Shown one piece after another: positions 1 to 7,587 of a stretch of DNA of 21,712 bases. The translations under genes were made by a program, and so were the position numbers. The DNA is from Pseudomonadota bacterium (GTDB lineage Bacteria > Pseudomonadota > Alphaproteobacteria > Rhizobiales > Rhizobiaceae), in the NCBI GenBank assembly GCA_023399465.1, contig JAEWPB010000111.1:1-21712 (forward strand), given 5' to 3'. Position 1 is the stretch's first letter. Every line of letters starts with the position of its first letter. Below the pieces are notes generated by a model. That model was not told where the DNA came from. It searched no databases and saw nothing but the letters and a program-made list of their open reading frames with translations.

Positions 1-527
1 GGATAGAGCGCCTCGCACATGTTGATCAGAGCAGCTTTCGTCGCGCCGTACCCCGCAGCGCCCGGCAGGCCGGTGTAGCCGGACACCGAAGCCATGACGG
101 CAATATGGCCGCGTCGGCGAGGCAGCATCCGTTGCAAGACGGATTCTAGGCAATTGACCGTGCCCATCAGGTTCAAGTCGACCATTTCGCGGATCACAGC
201 TGCGTCGAACGTCTCGGCCGTTTCGCGCGTATAGGTGCCGGCCCCGAATACCGCGAGCCCAATCTCTCCGATGGTCTCCTCGATAGACGATAGCGTTGCA
301 GCTACCGAGCGCCCTTCGGTGACATCGACTGGGAAAGCGTGTATTCGATCCGGCATGTTGGCAGCGAGTTGCTGCAAGGAAGATGTATTGCGGGCGCTTG
401 CCGCGACTGTCCATCCGTCGCGCGCGAGCCGGAGAACGAGGTCTCTGCCGATGCCGGAGCTTGCCCCGGTTACCCAGGCGACTTTGTTGTCGGAAACGTC
501 TCGGAGTGGATGGTCATTGCTGCTCAC
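1..527 (-). CDS. Short-chain dehydrogenase/reductase (SDR), C-terminus beyond window
   Basis: Reading the minus strand from a GTG at 527 gives about 175 residues of a classical SDR oxidoreductase. Visible are the N-terminal NAD(P)-binding glycine motif TGASSGIG, a conserved D in FPVDVTEG, the active-site serine region (MASVSGYTG) and the YxxxK catalytic pair in YGATKAAL. The usual NNAG motif is replaced by FGAG. The GTG start is chosen because GAGG lies about 6 nt upstream; the frame is closed by a TAG further upstream. The gene runs off the left edge, so the last third or so is missing. It follows the GPH carrier gene by 94 bp on the same strand and probably belongs to its cluster. In related alphaproteobacterial clusters an SDR sits with DUF3833 and a GPH carrier near fatty-acid-modifying genes. 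The substrate is unknown. Confidence 0.88.
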   Translation of the reverse strand, partial: MSSNDHPLRDVSDNKVAWVTGASSGIGRDLVLRLARDGWTVAASARNTSSLQQLAANMPDRIHAFPVDVTEGRSVAATLSSIEETIGEIGLAVFGAGTYTRETAETFDAAVIREMVDLNLMGTVNCLESVLQRMLPRRRGHIAVMASVSGYTGLPGAAGYGATKAALINMCEALY

Positions 528-621
528 GCTGAACCTCACATTTGGCTTTATCTATGCTAAATACGGTGTTTCGTCAGCTTCGGTTCACAACGCGTAATAT
601 TCTCATCTGGCCGAGGGATGA

Positions 622-1953
622 TCAGCGAGCCGCAATTTTGCGCCGCAGTTCCTGCTGTTCGGCCTCTCCGAGCGGGAAATTCCACATCAGTCCTATTGCG
701 ATCACCTTCGGCAGGATCGGAAGCCAGGCATAGAGGATGGACAGAGCATCGAGTGCTCCGGGACCAACGGTCGCCGACTGGGGTTCAAACCCGGCCGCGG
801 ACAGAAGCGGAAAGACCAATCCGACAGCGCCCGCCAGAGACAGTTTGGTCGCGAGGCTCCATGATGCGAAATAGAAACCGGACCGTTGGGCGCCGGAAGA
901 AGCGGTGTCATAGTCAATGACGTCGGCTTGGATTGCCGGCGGCAGCGCAAGATCGAAGCCGAGCAGCAATCCCGTGGCGATGCAGATCGCGCCGAAGGCA
1001 AATGCATCGCCATGCCCAAGAAAGCCAGCCAGGCAGAAGATCAAACACGTCAGGGCCATTGCGCCGCACCATGCCCTATGCTTGCCGAACGAGGCCGATG
1101 CGCGGATCGCAATAGGCACGCCCGCGATGGCGCTGACAAAATAGACGAAAAGCAAGGGCCCGCGCAGGTCCGGCGCGCCAAGTCGTTGCGACACAAAATA
1201 CAAGAACAACGTCGCCGGGATCGCGTTGGCGAATCCGTTCAGCAGGAACGCCGCAATCAGACGGACAAACGCCCGATTGGCTGCGATATATCGTATGCTC
1301 TCCGAAAGCCTCACGCCGCGTGTCGATCGGTCGACGGGTTCAGGTACCAGCCGCGCAGCGGCCACACCCGCGAGAGGAAGGCCGACTGCAAGCACGATAG
1401 CCATTGCTGCCAGTCCATGCAGACCTTCCTGCGTCTGGATGCCGAGCGAGAATGGCACGCCGATTGCGAGCAAGGTGCCGAAAAGCGTGCTGCTTTCTCG
1501 CCAGGCCGAGATCCGGGAGCGCCCGGCGTAGTCGTCGGAAAGTTCCGCGCCCCATGCGGTGTAAGGCAGGATTGTCCATGTGTAGCCGATCGAAACAAGC
1601 ATGCCCCATAGGGCAAGATAGCCCAGTCCCGCGTCCTCAGGGGGCCAGAACAGCATGAACGTGGAAATGGAAGTCAGCGGCAGCGATAGAAGAAAGAAGC
1701 CGCGGCGGCGTCCGGCGGGATACGGGAAGCTGTCTGATAACCACCCGAAAAGCGGATCAGTGAATGCATCGAGAATGCGGATCACCAGGAGAACGGCTCC
1801 CACTGCTGCAATTGGCAAGCCGATCACATCCGAATAGAAGGTCGGAACGATCACATAGAGCGGCAGTGCCAGGCCGGCTAGCGGAAGCGCAGGCAGAGCA
1901 TAGGCAGCGCAAACCCATGCTTCCGGGCGATTTTGCGCGGGCGAACAATTCAT
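622..1953 (-). CDS. GPH-family sugar:cation symporter (MFS_2)
   Basis: A 443-residue polytopic inner-membrane protein with about 12 hydrophobic segments. The GPH (glycoside-pentoside-hexuronide:cation symporter) signatures are clear: DPLFGWLSD at about residues 66-74 followed by GRRRG near 81-85, and the second hallmark LPYTAWGAELSDDY with a following RSRIS and WRE near 130-153. Length is normal for the family. The ATG at 1953 lies 23 bp after the DUF3833 stop, so the two are probably co-transcribed. Members in this context have not been shown to carry sugars; the proteins sit in clusters for lipid modification or oxidative stress, and a lipid-related substrate is possible. That last point is inference. 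Confidence 0.85.
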   Translation of the reverse strand: MNCSPAQNRPEAWVCAAYALPALPLAGLALPLYVIVPTFYSDVIGLPIAAVGAVLLVIRILDAFTDPLFGWLSDSFPYPAGRRRGFFLLSLPLTSISTFMLFWPPEDAGLGYLALWGMLVSIGYTWTILPYTAWGAELSDDYAGRSRISAWRESSTLFGTLLAIGVPFSLGIQTQEGLHGLAAMAIVLAVGLPLAGVAAARLVPEPVDRSTRGVRLSESIRYIAANRAFVRLIAAFLLNGFANAIPATLFLYFVSQRLGAPDLRGPLLFVYFVSAIAGVPIAIRASASFGKHRAWCGAMALTCLIFCLAGFLGHGDAFAFGAICIATGLLLGFDLALPPAIQADVIDYDTASSGAQRSGFYFASWSLATKLSLAGAVGLVFPLLSAAGFEPQSATVGPGALDALSILYAWLPILPKVIAIGLMWNFPLGEAEQQELRRKIAAR

Positions 1954-1976
1954 TCTGAAGCCTTCGCAGTAAGCGC

Positions 1977-2483
1977 TCAGCGCCGTTTGAACTCGATTTT
2001 GGTCAAGGCAACCGGCAAGCCAAACTTTGTCACCAGCGCAGTATTGAGCAGAATGCCGTCTGGCTTCAGCGTCATGGTGTCGTGGAACCGGACCTTGTAC
2101 TTCTTCTGCGCGCCATTGAGATAGAGAAGATAGCTGAACCTGGCGACATTGCCGTTCAATCGGACGGTCGTTTCGCCGATCACGTCCTCCCGCGTTCCCT
2201 TGTAGCTCTTAGGACCGGTTTTGACGAAGCGCCAGGTTTTGCGGTCGCGCGTCCCGTCATCGAACACAAAATCCTCCCTGAGCGTCAGCGTCTTGCCGTC
2301 CCATCGGCCAGTGAGCTCGACGACAAAGCTGCGTTTGACGCCATTAATCGCTCTGAAGCTGCCGTGGGCAGAGGTCTTGCCCGTGAAGTAGCGTTCCAGT
2401 GTGAAGCCGCTTGCTGCGAATGCAGCGGAAACGAATGAAAAGCTCATCGTTATCGCCAGTATAAGTGCTGTAAACAGATGCAT
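1977..2483 (-). CDS. DUF3833 family protein, exported
   Basis: A 168-residue protein with an N-terminal signal peptide (hydrophobic residues 3-20, likely cut after AFA). The mature part matches the DUF3833 pattern: FTLERYFTGKTSAHGSF, then TGRWDGKTLTLREDFVFDDG, a WRF...YKGTREDVIGE segment, and a C-terminal KFGLPVALTKIEF. The family is a lipocalin-like periplasmic or membrane-attached domain of unknown function, common in alphaproteobacteria next to cyclopropane-fatty-acid-synthase-like genes, DUF2878 and GPH carriers. GGAGAACGAA before the ATG is a good ribosome binding site. The next gene in the direction of transcription is the GPH carrier 23 bp on. No lipobox is seen. Confidence 0.8.
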   Translation of the reverse strand: MHLFTALILAITMSFSFVSAAFAASGFTLERYFTGKTSAHGSFRAINGVKRSFVVELTGRWDGKTLTLREDFVFDDGTRDRKTWRFVKTGPKSYKGTREDVIGETTVRLNGNVARFSYLLYLNGAQKKYKVRFHDTMTLKPDGILLNTALVTKFGLPVALTKIEFKRR

Positions 2484-2644
2484 TTCGTTCTCCGCAAGTT
2501 CTGTCGATGTTTATACGGCAGAGATACTTGTTCGGATTTCTGAAGATCGATGAAATTCGCAAACTCGGCCGCGGTGCGGTTGGTTTTCGGCCTTGGTGGA
2601 ATTTTGCAATCCCTGCGGTGCTTGGTTATTCAAGCGCCATTCGA

Positions 2645-3034
2645 CTACAGGGAGGGGCCGATGCGAGCAGTCCCTGCTTGTCCATTGTTCCGGATCCAGC
2701 GCAGGCGCTTGGCGTCAAGCCGATAAAGCTCGAAACACATTGGCTCGCCATCATACCATGTCTCGAATTGTTGGCAGAGGCGGTCGGCATCGATCCACCA
2801 TCTGCCGCGGTCTTCGGGCTTCACGAAACGTCCCAGCCCGAGAGCTTCCCCCGAACCGTCTACCCTGCCGCCATAGCGGTAGTTGAGTGGAAACTCGCCT
2901 CCAAACGGAACCGAGAGAAAGACTCTCTTTCCGATAATGCCATCGCGAATATCGTTCGCCGTATAACGTTGTGAATTCGCATAAGCCATTGAACATGCAA
3001 GAACCGACAATAAAAATGCGATCAGCGCAGGCAC
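2645..3034 (-). CDS. Small secreted protein, DUF995-like
   Basis: A 129-residue protein starting at GTG 3034, supported by a strong AAGGAGGCGG site 7 nt upstream. Residues 1-18 form a signal peptide (cleavage near AYA/NS). The rest has the pattern seen in DUF995-type rhizobial secreted proteins: an early GKRVFLSVPFGG strand, a Y..GGRVDGSG glycine-rich turn, then GRWWIDADRLC and MCFELYRLD, with two cysteines that could form a disulfide. The family assignment is by resemblance only. It precedes DUF3833 by 161 bp on the same strand, so co-transcription is possible but not certain. Confidence 0.6.
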   Translation of the reverse strand: MPALIAFLLSVLACSMAYANSQRYTANDIRDGIIGKRVFLSVPFGGEFPLNYRYGGRVDGSGEALGLGRFVKPEDRGRWWIDADRLCQQFETWYDGEPMCFELYRLDAKRLRWIRNNGQAGTARIGPSL

Positions 3035-3119
3035 CTTACCGCCTCCTTCGATTACACCGCGCGCAAGAGACGCGTCGTTGTTTTATTGCCAAGGTTTACG
3101 GTTTGAAGTGACCACTGGA
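3035..3119. other. Short intergenic segment upstream of DUF995-like gene
   Basis: It should hold the promoter for the minus-strand gene at 3034. I can point to the ribosome binding site only; no convincing -35/-10 pair was seen. Confidence 0.3.
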
Positions 3120-3413
3120 TCAGCACTGCTGTCTAATTTTTGTTATTGGTGGCAACGACTTGCCCCTACATGAAATCCGCTCGAGAGCGGGCCGGTTATC
3201 CTGAATGCCAAGTCTATTGATCAGCGACGTCCAGTAGTCGGCATACGGCTTTGCGCGTGGTCCCGTGCTGTCTGAGACGCTGCCGACATCCGCTGCAGCG
3301 CATCCCCAATATATCCCGGCTCCAGCCATTACGAGACGGAAATGATCACCAGTGTCGGCCGGCATGGTGTCGAAGAAACTCGAGGTCAAGCCGTAGGTGG
3401 CCCGCCGCATCAC
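3120..3413 (-). CDS. Hypothetical ORF, unrecognised
   Basis: A 97-residue open frame starting GTG-ATG at 3413/3410, in an otherwise empty stretch between the EAL gene and the DUF995-like gene. I do not recognise it. The first two thirds (for example YGLTSSFFDTMPADTGDHF and AGAGIYWGCAAADVG) have plausible protein-like composition, while the C-terminal end is basic and featureless. No good ribosome binding site precedes the start, so it may be a decayed gene or a chance frame. The surrounding roughly 430 bp contain nothing else I can support. Confidence 0.25.
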   Translation of the reverse strand: MMRRATYGLTSSFFDTMPADTGDHFRLVMAGAGIYWGCAAADVGSVSDSTGPRAKPYADYWTSLINRLGIQDNRPALERISCRGKSLPPITKIRQQC

Positions 3414-3465
3414 GATCTATTGGAGCAGGCTGATACGGAGGGTGAGTAAAGCGTCAATTGTCCGC

Positions 3466-4236
3466 CTAAGTGGCGTTAACGGTGAAGAAATTAACATCGG
3501 GTGAAGGGATGGCGAGAGCCTCAAATGCCGGCCTAGCCAATAGATATCCCTGCATCAGTTCAACGCCAAGATCGCGAAGAACACGGAGTTCTTCAGACGT
3601 TTCAATGCCTTCACAAAGTGGCCTGATTCCAAGGTCATCCAACATGCGTATCGTACTTTTCACGATCGTTCGTTTCACCAAATCGGTATCGATTCCACGG
3701 ATTAATTCCATATCCAGTTTAACAATGTCTGGCTGGAATTTCGCCAATAGGGCCAACCCAGCGTGTCCTGCCCCAAAGTCATCGATAGCTGTTTTAAAAC
3801 CCATGTCACGGTAGGTCCGCAGAATGTTGAGAACATGTGCTGTATCCAACTGCTCGTTCTCAGTGAATTCGAAAATAATGCGATCAAGAGGAAACTTGCA
3901 TCTCATCGCGGTAGCAAGAGTGAGCCGGATGCAGGCGCGCGGTTCATAAACGGCATTTGGCATGAAGTTGATCGAGAGCTTCGTGTCGTCGTCAAGCGTA
4001 TAAAGCTGAGAGGCGAGTTCAATCGCTTTCACCCTACACTGCTGATCGAATGCATAGCGGTTAGACTGCTCTACCCTCGATAGAACGGTCCCCGCGCCTT
4101 GTCCAGCCGGTCCCCGCACCAGCGCTTCATGCGCAAAGATGCATCCGGTGCTCACGTCTACTATTGGTTGGAAGGCCATAGAGAATTTTAAATCACACCC
4201 TGCGCCATCCCGGCACTCTCTGCAACCACCAGCCAT
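3466..4236 (-). CDS. EAL-domain cyclic-di-GMP phosphodiesterase with Cys-rich N-terminus
   Basis: A 256-residue stand-alone EAL domain expected to hydrolyse c-di-GMP to pGpG in the cytoplasm. Key residues are present: EAL itself in HEALVRG (residues 37-39), N90 in SINFMPN, the FEFTENE glutamates, the DDFGAG pair (152-153), K173 in DIVKLD, the glutamate in LCEGIET and the C-terminal QGYLLARP. It should therefore be catalytically competent. I prefer ATG 4236 over the in-frame ATG at 4248 because GAGGA lies 7 nt before it. The first 14 residues contain C5, C8 and C14 (CxxC then C), directly ahead of the FSMAFQPIVD strand; this could bind metal or an Fe-S cluster, or act as a redox switch. There is no GGDEF or PAS domain. 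Codon use is more AT-rich than its neighbours by eye. Confidence 0.9.
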   Translation of the reverse strand: MAGGCRECRDGAGCDLKFSMAFQPIVDVSTGCIFAHEALVRGPAGQGAGTVLSRVEQSNRYAFDQQCRVKAIELASQLYTLDDDTKLSINFMPNAVYEPRACIRLTLATAMRCKFPLDRIIFEFTENEQLDTAHVLNILRTYRDMGFKTAIDDFGAGHAGLALLAKFQPDIVKLDMELIRGIDTDLVKRTIVKSTIRMLDDLGIRPLCEGIETSEELRVLRDLGVELMQGYLLARPAFEALAIPSPDVNFFTVNAT

Positions 4237-4284
4237 TTGTATCCTCATTTGAGTCTAAATTTTTCTAGCATCTCAGACATTAAA

Positions 4285-4373
4285 GTTACGTTTAGGCAAC
4301 GGCTGGCGGAAGCCGGCATCGGGTCCTCTGCCGGAAGCGCCGGCGACAGCTCCGACAGTACCAAAGCCTTGGA
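4285..4373 (+). pseudogene. IS3-family transposase (OrfB) remnant
   Basis: Thirty residues in frame (RLAEAGIGSSAGSAGDS followed by SDSTKALE) match the integrase-core segment of IS3-family OrfB, normally YTERLAEAGI.PSVGSVGDS.DNALAE. The remnant ends abruptly at the left terminal repeat of the IS6-family element. Nothing upstream of 4285 extends the match, so it is a fragment only. Confidence 0.65.
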
Positions 4374-4392
4374 GGGCCTGTCGCAAATTTTC
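4374..4392 (+). repeat. IS6-family left terminal inverted repeat
   Basis: GGGCCTGTCGCAAATTTTC, the left end. It pairs with the complement of 5233-5254 after allowing a 2-base gap. Confidence 0.7.
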
Positions 4393-4456
4393 CTGGTTAA
4401 CCGTATGTGGGCTATCTGAAGAGAAATCCCCGCTCCAAGTGTTGTGGAGCGGGCCG

Positions 4457-5199
4457 ATGTTTCTGAATTCCATTGCCGAAAAGCTGAAACGTCAGTCGAA
4501 AGATGACTTCAAAGGAAGGCATTTTGAGGCGTGGCTGATTGTGCAGGCGGTTACCTGGTATTTGCGTTATCCGCTCAGCTATCGCGATCTGGAGGAAATG
4601 TTCCGGGAACGCGGCTTCGAGGTCGGCCACAGCACCATTAATCGATGGGTATTGGCATACGCGCCGATGATCGAGAAGCGGCTGCGTCAGTTCCGCCGGC
4701 CACATTGCGGCTCGGTTCGCGTCGATGAGACCTACGTCAAGATCCGAGGCAAGTGGCGCTATCTGTATCGGACGGTCGACAAGCACGGCAATCCTGTAGA
4801 CTTCCTACTCACCGCAAAGCGCGATCTCGAGGCGGCCAAGCGTTTCTTCCGCAAGATGCTTCACGATCAGCCACTATTTTCACCGAGCAAGATCGGCACC
4901 GACGGCGCCAACACGTTTCCACCCACGATCAAAACGATGACAGCGGGCTGCTGCATCCAGATCCCGTGCATTATGTCAGCAAGCACCTGCAGCAAGGGAT
5001 TGACCACGTCCGGGTGAAGAAAAACATGCCCAAGATCGGCGGCTTCCAGTCATTTAACAGCGCACGGCGAACGATCGCGAGTTTCGAGGCCATGCTGTGG
5101 TTGAGGAAGGGTTTCGGCTTTGCCGGCGACTGGACCGTCAACGACCAGAATGAACTGCTTGCGCGCATCTTCGGACTTCAAAAGGTTAACAAAGGATAA
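4457..5199 (+). pseudogene. IS6-family transposase, frameshifted
   Basis: The first frame (from ATG 4457, with GGAG 8 nt upstream) encodes the IS6-family DDE transposase N-terminus: FKGRHFEAWLIVQAVTWYL, YPLSYRDLEEMF, the helix-turn-helix-like STINRWV, the first catalytic Asp in VDETYVKIRGKWRYLYR, and TDGANTFPPTIK with the second Asp. At about 4935-4940, in the run AAAACG, reading must move to the -1 frame to recover the expected SGLLHPDPVHY, GIDHVRVKKNMPKIGGF and FEAMLWLRKGFG to the TAA at 5197-5199. This equals a one-base loss in an A-run. In the original frame translation ends at 5017. Two residues expected in GIESDHFRVK are also missing. Programmed frameshifting is conceivable but not usual for this family; a mutation is more likely. 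Confidence 0.85.
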
Positions 5200-5232
5200 A
5201 ATTCGCGCATTCAGGGGATAATTGCGGCCTGC

Positions 5233-5254
5233 GAAAATGTTTGCGACAAGCCCC
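5233..5254 (-). repeat. IS6-family right terminal inverted repeat
   Basis: The complement reads GGGGCTTGTCGCAAACATTT then TC, the partner of the left end at 4374-4392. Confidence 0.7.
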
Positions 5255-5368
5255 CTGAAGGACCTCTGCGATCGTCTCAATACGACGTCGCGCAAATGCC
5301 TCGGATACAAGACGCCAGCCGAAGTCTTCCGGCAGAAGCTACTGGCGCAGATGCGCTGTGCCGGATAG
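5255..5368 (+). pseudogene. IS30-family transposase C-terminal remnant
   Basis: Thirty-seven residues in frame up to a TAG at 5366-5368. The segments LNTTSRKCLGYKTPAEVF and LKDLCDR match the C-terminal end of IS30-family transposases (LN.RPRK.LGY.TP.EVF). The match begins directly at the right end of the IS6 element, so the rest of the gene was lost there. Confidence 0.75.
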
Positions 5369-5401
5369 CTTGGTTCCGCTCGCAAGTCGCGGTTCGGCAT
5401 G

Positions 5402-5629
5402 AACTCACACCTTCTGCATTTCCGCCAGATGCTCTCCAACTAGGCCACCCGCTACAGGCGCCTCTCCGTCCATTATCTCAACGCTCCCCGCGACGACCTC
5501 GGCGAACACCGCGACCTGGCCGACGCCATGATTGCGCGCCGGACCGAAGACGCGGCTTATCTCATTCGCAGGCACTATATGCGTACCGTCGAGATCCTGC
5601 TGGATGCCGCGCCTGATCTGTTCGCGTGA
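5402..5629 (+). pseudogene. GntR-type regulator, FCD-domain C-terminal remnant
   Basis: A plus-strand frame ending at TGA 5627-5629 encodes ATRYRRLSVHYLNAPRDD, then GEHRDLADAMIARRTEDAAY and LIRRHYMRTVEILL. This is the characteristic end of the FCD ligand-binding domain of GntR-family repressors, including the EH...A...D...A...H metal-binding pattern. An in-frame TAG at 5441-5443 interrupts it, and no DNA-binding domain is left upstream. FCD regulators usually control neighbouring catabolic and TRAP transporter genes, so this was probably the original regulator of the adjacent operon, destroyed by the IS activity at its left. Confidence 0.7.
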
Positions 5630-5743
5630 GATCATGCGGCCGGCGATGTTGGGCTAACGCAGTTGAAGGCATTGTCACCGCCACCTCCAAGTTGCACATA
5701 GTCGATCGGATTCAGGTCGAGCGGCAAGAGCGCTGCTGGCTTG
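5630..5743. other. Spacer between FCD remnant and dctM
   Basis: The two genes converge here. No clear terminator hairpin with a U-run was seen. Confidence 0.3.
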
Positions 5744-7033
5744 CTAGAGGAGGCCCAGCCAGCGCGGCAAGGCCAGCGACAGCGCGGGGATGAAGGCCGT
5801 CAGCAACATCACGGGCAAGGCGACGAAGGCCATCATCCGTAGTGCAGGGCCGACTGCGTGGTGCACCGAGACCTTTCCTATTCGGCAGGCCATGAACAGC
5901 ACCGGCGCCATGGGCGGGCTGTTCGCACCGATCACGACCGAAGTTGCGACGATGGCGGCGAAGTGGACCGGGTGGACATCGACCGACACCATCAGCGGCA
6001 GCAGAAGCGGCGCAATGACCACCGTGACCGAGACATCGTCGATAAGAGCGCCTGCGATGATCAGGAAGATGTTGACGAGGACGATCACACCGATCGGGTT
6101 GCTGACGAGCGAGGTGACGAGTTCGGTCAGATCCTGCGGAATGCGCTCGGAAACGAGGATGCGGCCGATCACGAAGGAAAACAGCAGTATCAGCACGATC
6201 GAACCGGTGGTCTCGGCTGCGGCCACGGTGCTGTCGCGCAACCGGGCCAGGCTCATGTCGCGGTAAACGAAAAAGCCGATGCAGACGGCGGCGATCACGG
6301 CGAAGGCGGCCGCCTCGGTCGGCGTAAAGTAGCCGCCGTAAATGCCGCCGATGATGATCACAGGCAGAGACAGCGCGGGCATTGTGCGCAGGGCGATGCG
6401 CCGCTTCTCGGCCCCCGTAAGCTTGCGCTCATCGTGAAGCTCATGGATGCGACGGCCGATCTGGGCCCGGTTGAAGAGCATGAGCCCGATCATCAGCATG
6501 ATTCCCGGCACGATCGAAGCCGCGAAGCAGGCCGCGACCGACTGCTGGGTCGCCACGGCGAAAAGGATCATGGTGATCGATGGCGGAATGAGGATGCCGA
6601 GCAACGAGGAGACCCCAAGCAGCGCCGCCGAGTAGCCGCGCGGATAGCCGCGCTCCGCCATCGGGTCGATCATCAGCGTTCCGATTGCTGCAACGGCCGC
6701 GGTTGCCGTTCCGGCAATTGCACCGAAGACCCCGGAGGCCCCGACCATGGCATTGCCAAGCCCGCCGCGCCGCCGACCGATGGCCATTTCGATGAAGGCG
6801 ACCAGCCGGCTCGCGATGCCGCCCGACTGCATGAGATAACCCGCAAGGATGAACAGCGGCAGTGCCAGGAGGATGACGGAATTGAGCGACCTGAAACCTT
6901 GGAGCATCAGGGTGTTGAGGTTCACGTCATAGATCCAGACCAGCGCCGCGACCACCCCGGCAAACGACCATGCGACAGGGAGGCCGATCCCCAGAAGGAC
7001 CAGCAGCAGCCCCAGAACGAGTAACGCCTCCAT
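5744..7033 (-). CDS. dctM: TRAP transporter large permease subunit, DctM type
   Basis: A 429-residue polytopic membrane protein with about 12 hydrophobic segments, the normal DctM length. Family landmarks are the PLFILAGYLMQSGGIASRL region near residue 60, the GASGVFGAIAGTATAAVAAIG segment near 100-120, LLGILIPPSITMILFA near 145-160, and the second-half PTEAAAFAVI motif. It is the energised channel subunit of a Na+- or H+-driven TRAP transporter. The ATG at 7033 lies one base beyond the DctQ stop, with GGAG about 11 nt upstream, so it is translationally linked to dctQ. It is the last gene of the operon. Substrate specificity cannot be read from this subunit. Confidence 0.93.
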   Translation of the reverse strand: MEALLVLGLLLVLLGIGLPVAWSFAGVVAALVWIYDVNLNTLMLQGFRSLNSVILLALPLFILAGYLMQSGGIASRLVAFIEMAIGRRRGGLGNAMVGASGVFGAIAGTATAAVAAIGTLMIDPMAERGYPRGYSAALLGVSSLLGILIPPSITMILFAVATQQSVAACFAASIVPGIMLMIGLMLFNRAQIGRRIHELHDERKLTGAEKRRIALRTMPALSLPVIIIGGIYGGYFTPTEAAAFAVIAAVCIGFFVYRDMSLARLRDSTVAAAETTGSIVLILLFSFVIGRILVSERIPQDLTELVTSLVSNPIGVIVLVNIFLIIAGALIDDVSVTVVIAPLLLPLMVSVDVHPVHFAAIVATSVVIGANSPPMAPVLFMACRIGKVSVHHAVGPALRMMAFVALPVMLLTAFIPALSLALPRWLGLL

Positions 7034-7034
7034 A

Positions 7035-7541
7035 TTAGCCGCTCCTACCGGAATGAACGATCTGAAGGGCCGCGCGGACGAGGTCGCGCAGCGCGTAGAG
7101 GATGGCCGAGATTGCGGCGAGGGCGAGCGATGCCTGCGCCCACCACAACGGCAGGTCGAGGACCGGGATGGTCTGGGGACGCTTCATGCCCCAGGCCAGC
7201 ATTTTCCAGACCCAAAGCGCGAAAAAACCGGCAATGACGATGGTGAGGGCAGCCACGACGAGACTGTGAATCGCCCTGGCGCGGGGCGCCTTCAGCGAGC
7301 TTGCCAGAAAATCCACAACGAGGTGCTCATTGCGGCGCGAGGCCAGAACCGCCCCCACCATGTAAAGCCAGATCGCCGCGAGAAGGCTCGCCTCGTGCAT
7401 GCCAAGCAGCGCGTAGTTGAAGAAGACCCGGCAGATCACCAGAGCGACCAGCGCAAGCGTAACGGTTGCGCTGGTTAACAGGGCGATTGAGCGCAAGAGC
7501 CAGTCAAACGCCCGGTCGGATATTGTCAGGAAGGTGATCAC
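7035..7541 (-). CDS. dctQ: TRAP transporter small permease subunit, DctQ type
   Basis: A 168-residue protein with four predicted membrane helices. It has the DctQ-family features: an early helix rich in L/A/V followed by VICRVFFNYALLGMHEASL, then ASRRNEHLVVDFL, and the late LPLWWAQASLALAAISAILY helix. The start is a GTG at 7541 with GAGG 5 nt upstream. It couples with DctM to form the membrane part of the TRAP carrier. It lies 46 bp after dctP and 1 bp before dctM. Confidence 0.88.
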   Translation of the reverse strand: MITFLTISDRAFDWLLRSIALLTSATVTLALVALVICRVFFNYALLGMHEASLLAAIWLYMVGAVLASRRNEHLVVDFLASSLKAPRARAIHSLVVAALTIVIAGFFALWVWKMLAWGMKRPQTIPVLDLPLWWAQASLALAAISAILYALRDLVRAALQIVHSGRSG

Positions 7542-7587
7542 GCAGACCTCGTTGCGTTAGATTGAAAGCACAACCATCGCTTCCTGC

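Larger units (their letters stand above)
4374..5254 (+). mobile_element. IS6-family (IS26-like) insertion sequence, about 880 bp
   Basis: The element is bounded by imperfect terminal inverted repeats sharing TGTCGCAAA and a TTTTC stretch, and carries one transposase frame between them. Size, end sequence and transposase type agree with rhizobial IS6-family elements. I find no 8-bp target duplication: the bases before 4374 and after 5254 do not match. It sits between an IS3 fragment and an IS30 fragment, which suggests that a deletion next to the element removed the DNA between them. The transposase is frameshifted, so this copy is probably immobile on its own. Confidence 0.8.

Noticed and set aside
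4957..5017. Native C-terminus of the IS6 transposase in the first frame
   Set aside because: The residues after TIKTMTAG do not match the family, while the -1 frame continues the conserved sequence to 5199.
5858..7024. Long plus-strand open frame of 388 codons opposite dctM
   Set aside because: Rich in His, Asp, Arg and Gln as expected for the antisense of a hydrophobic GC-rich gene; no domain; dctM on the minus strand is unmistakable.
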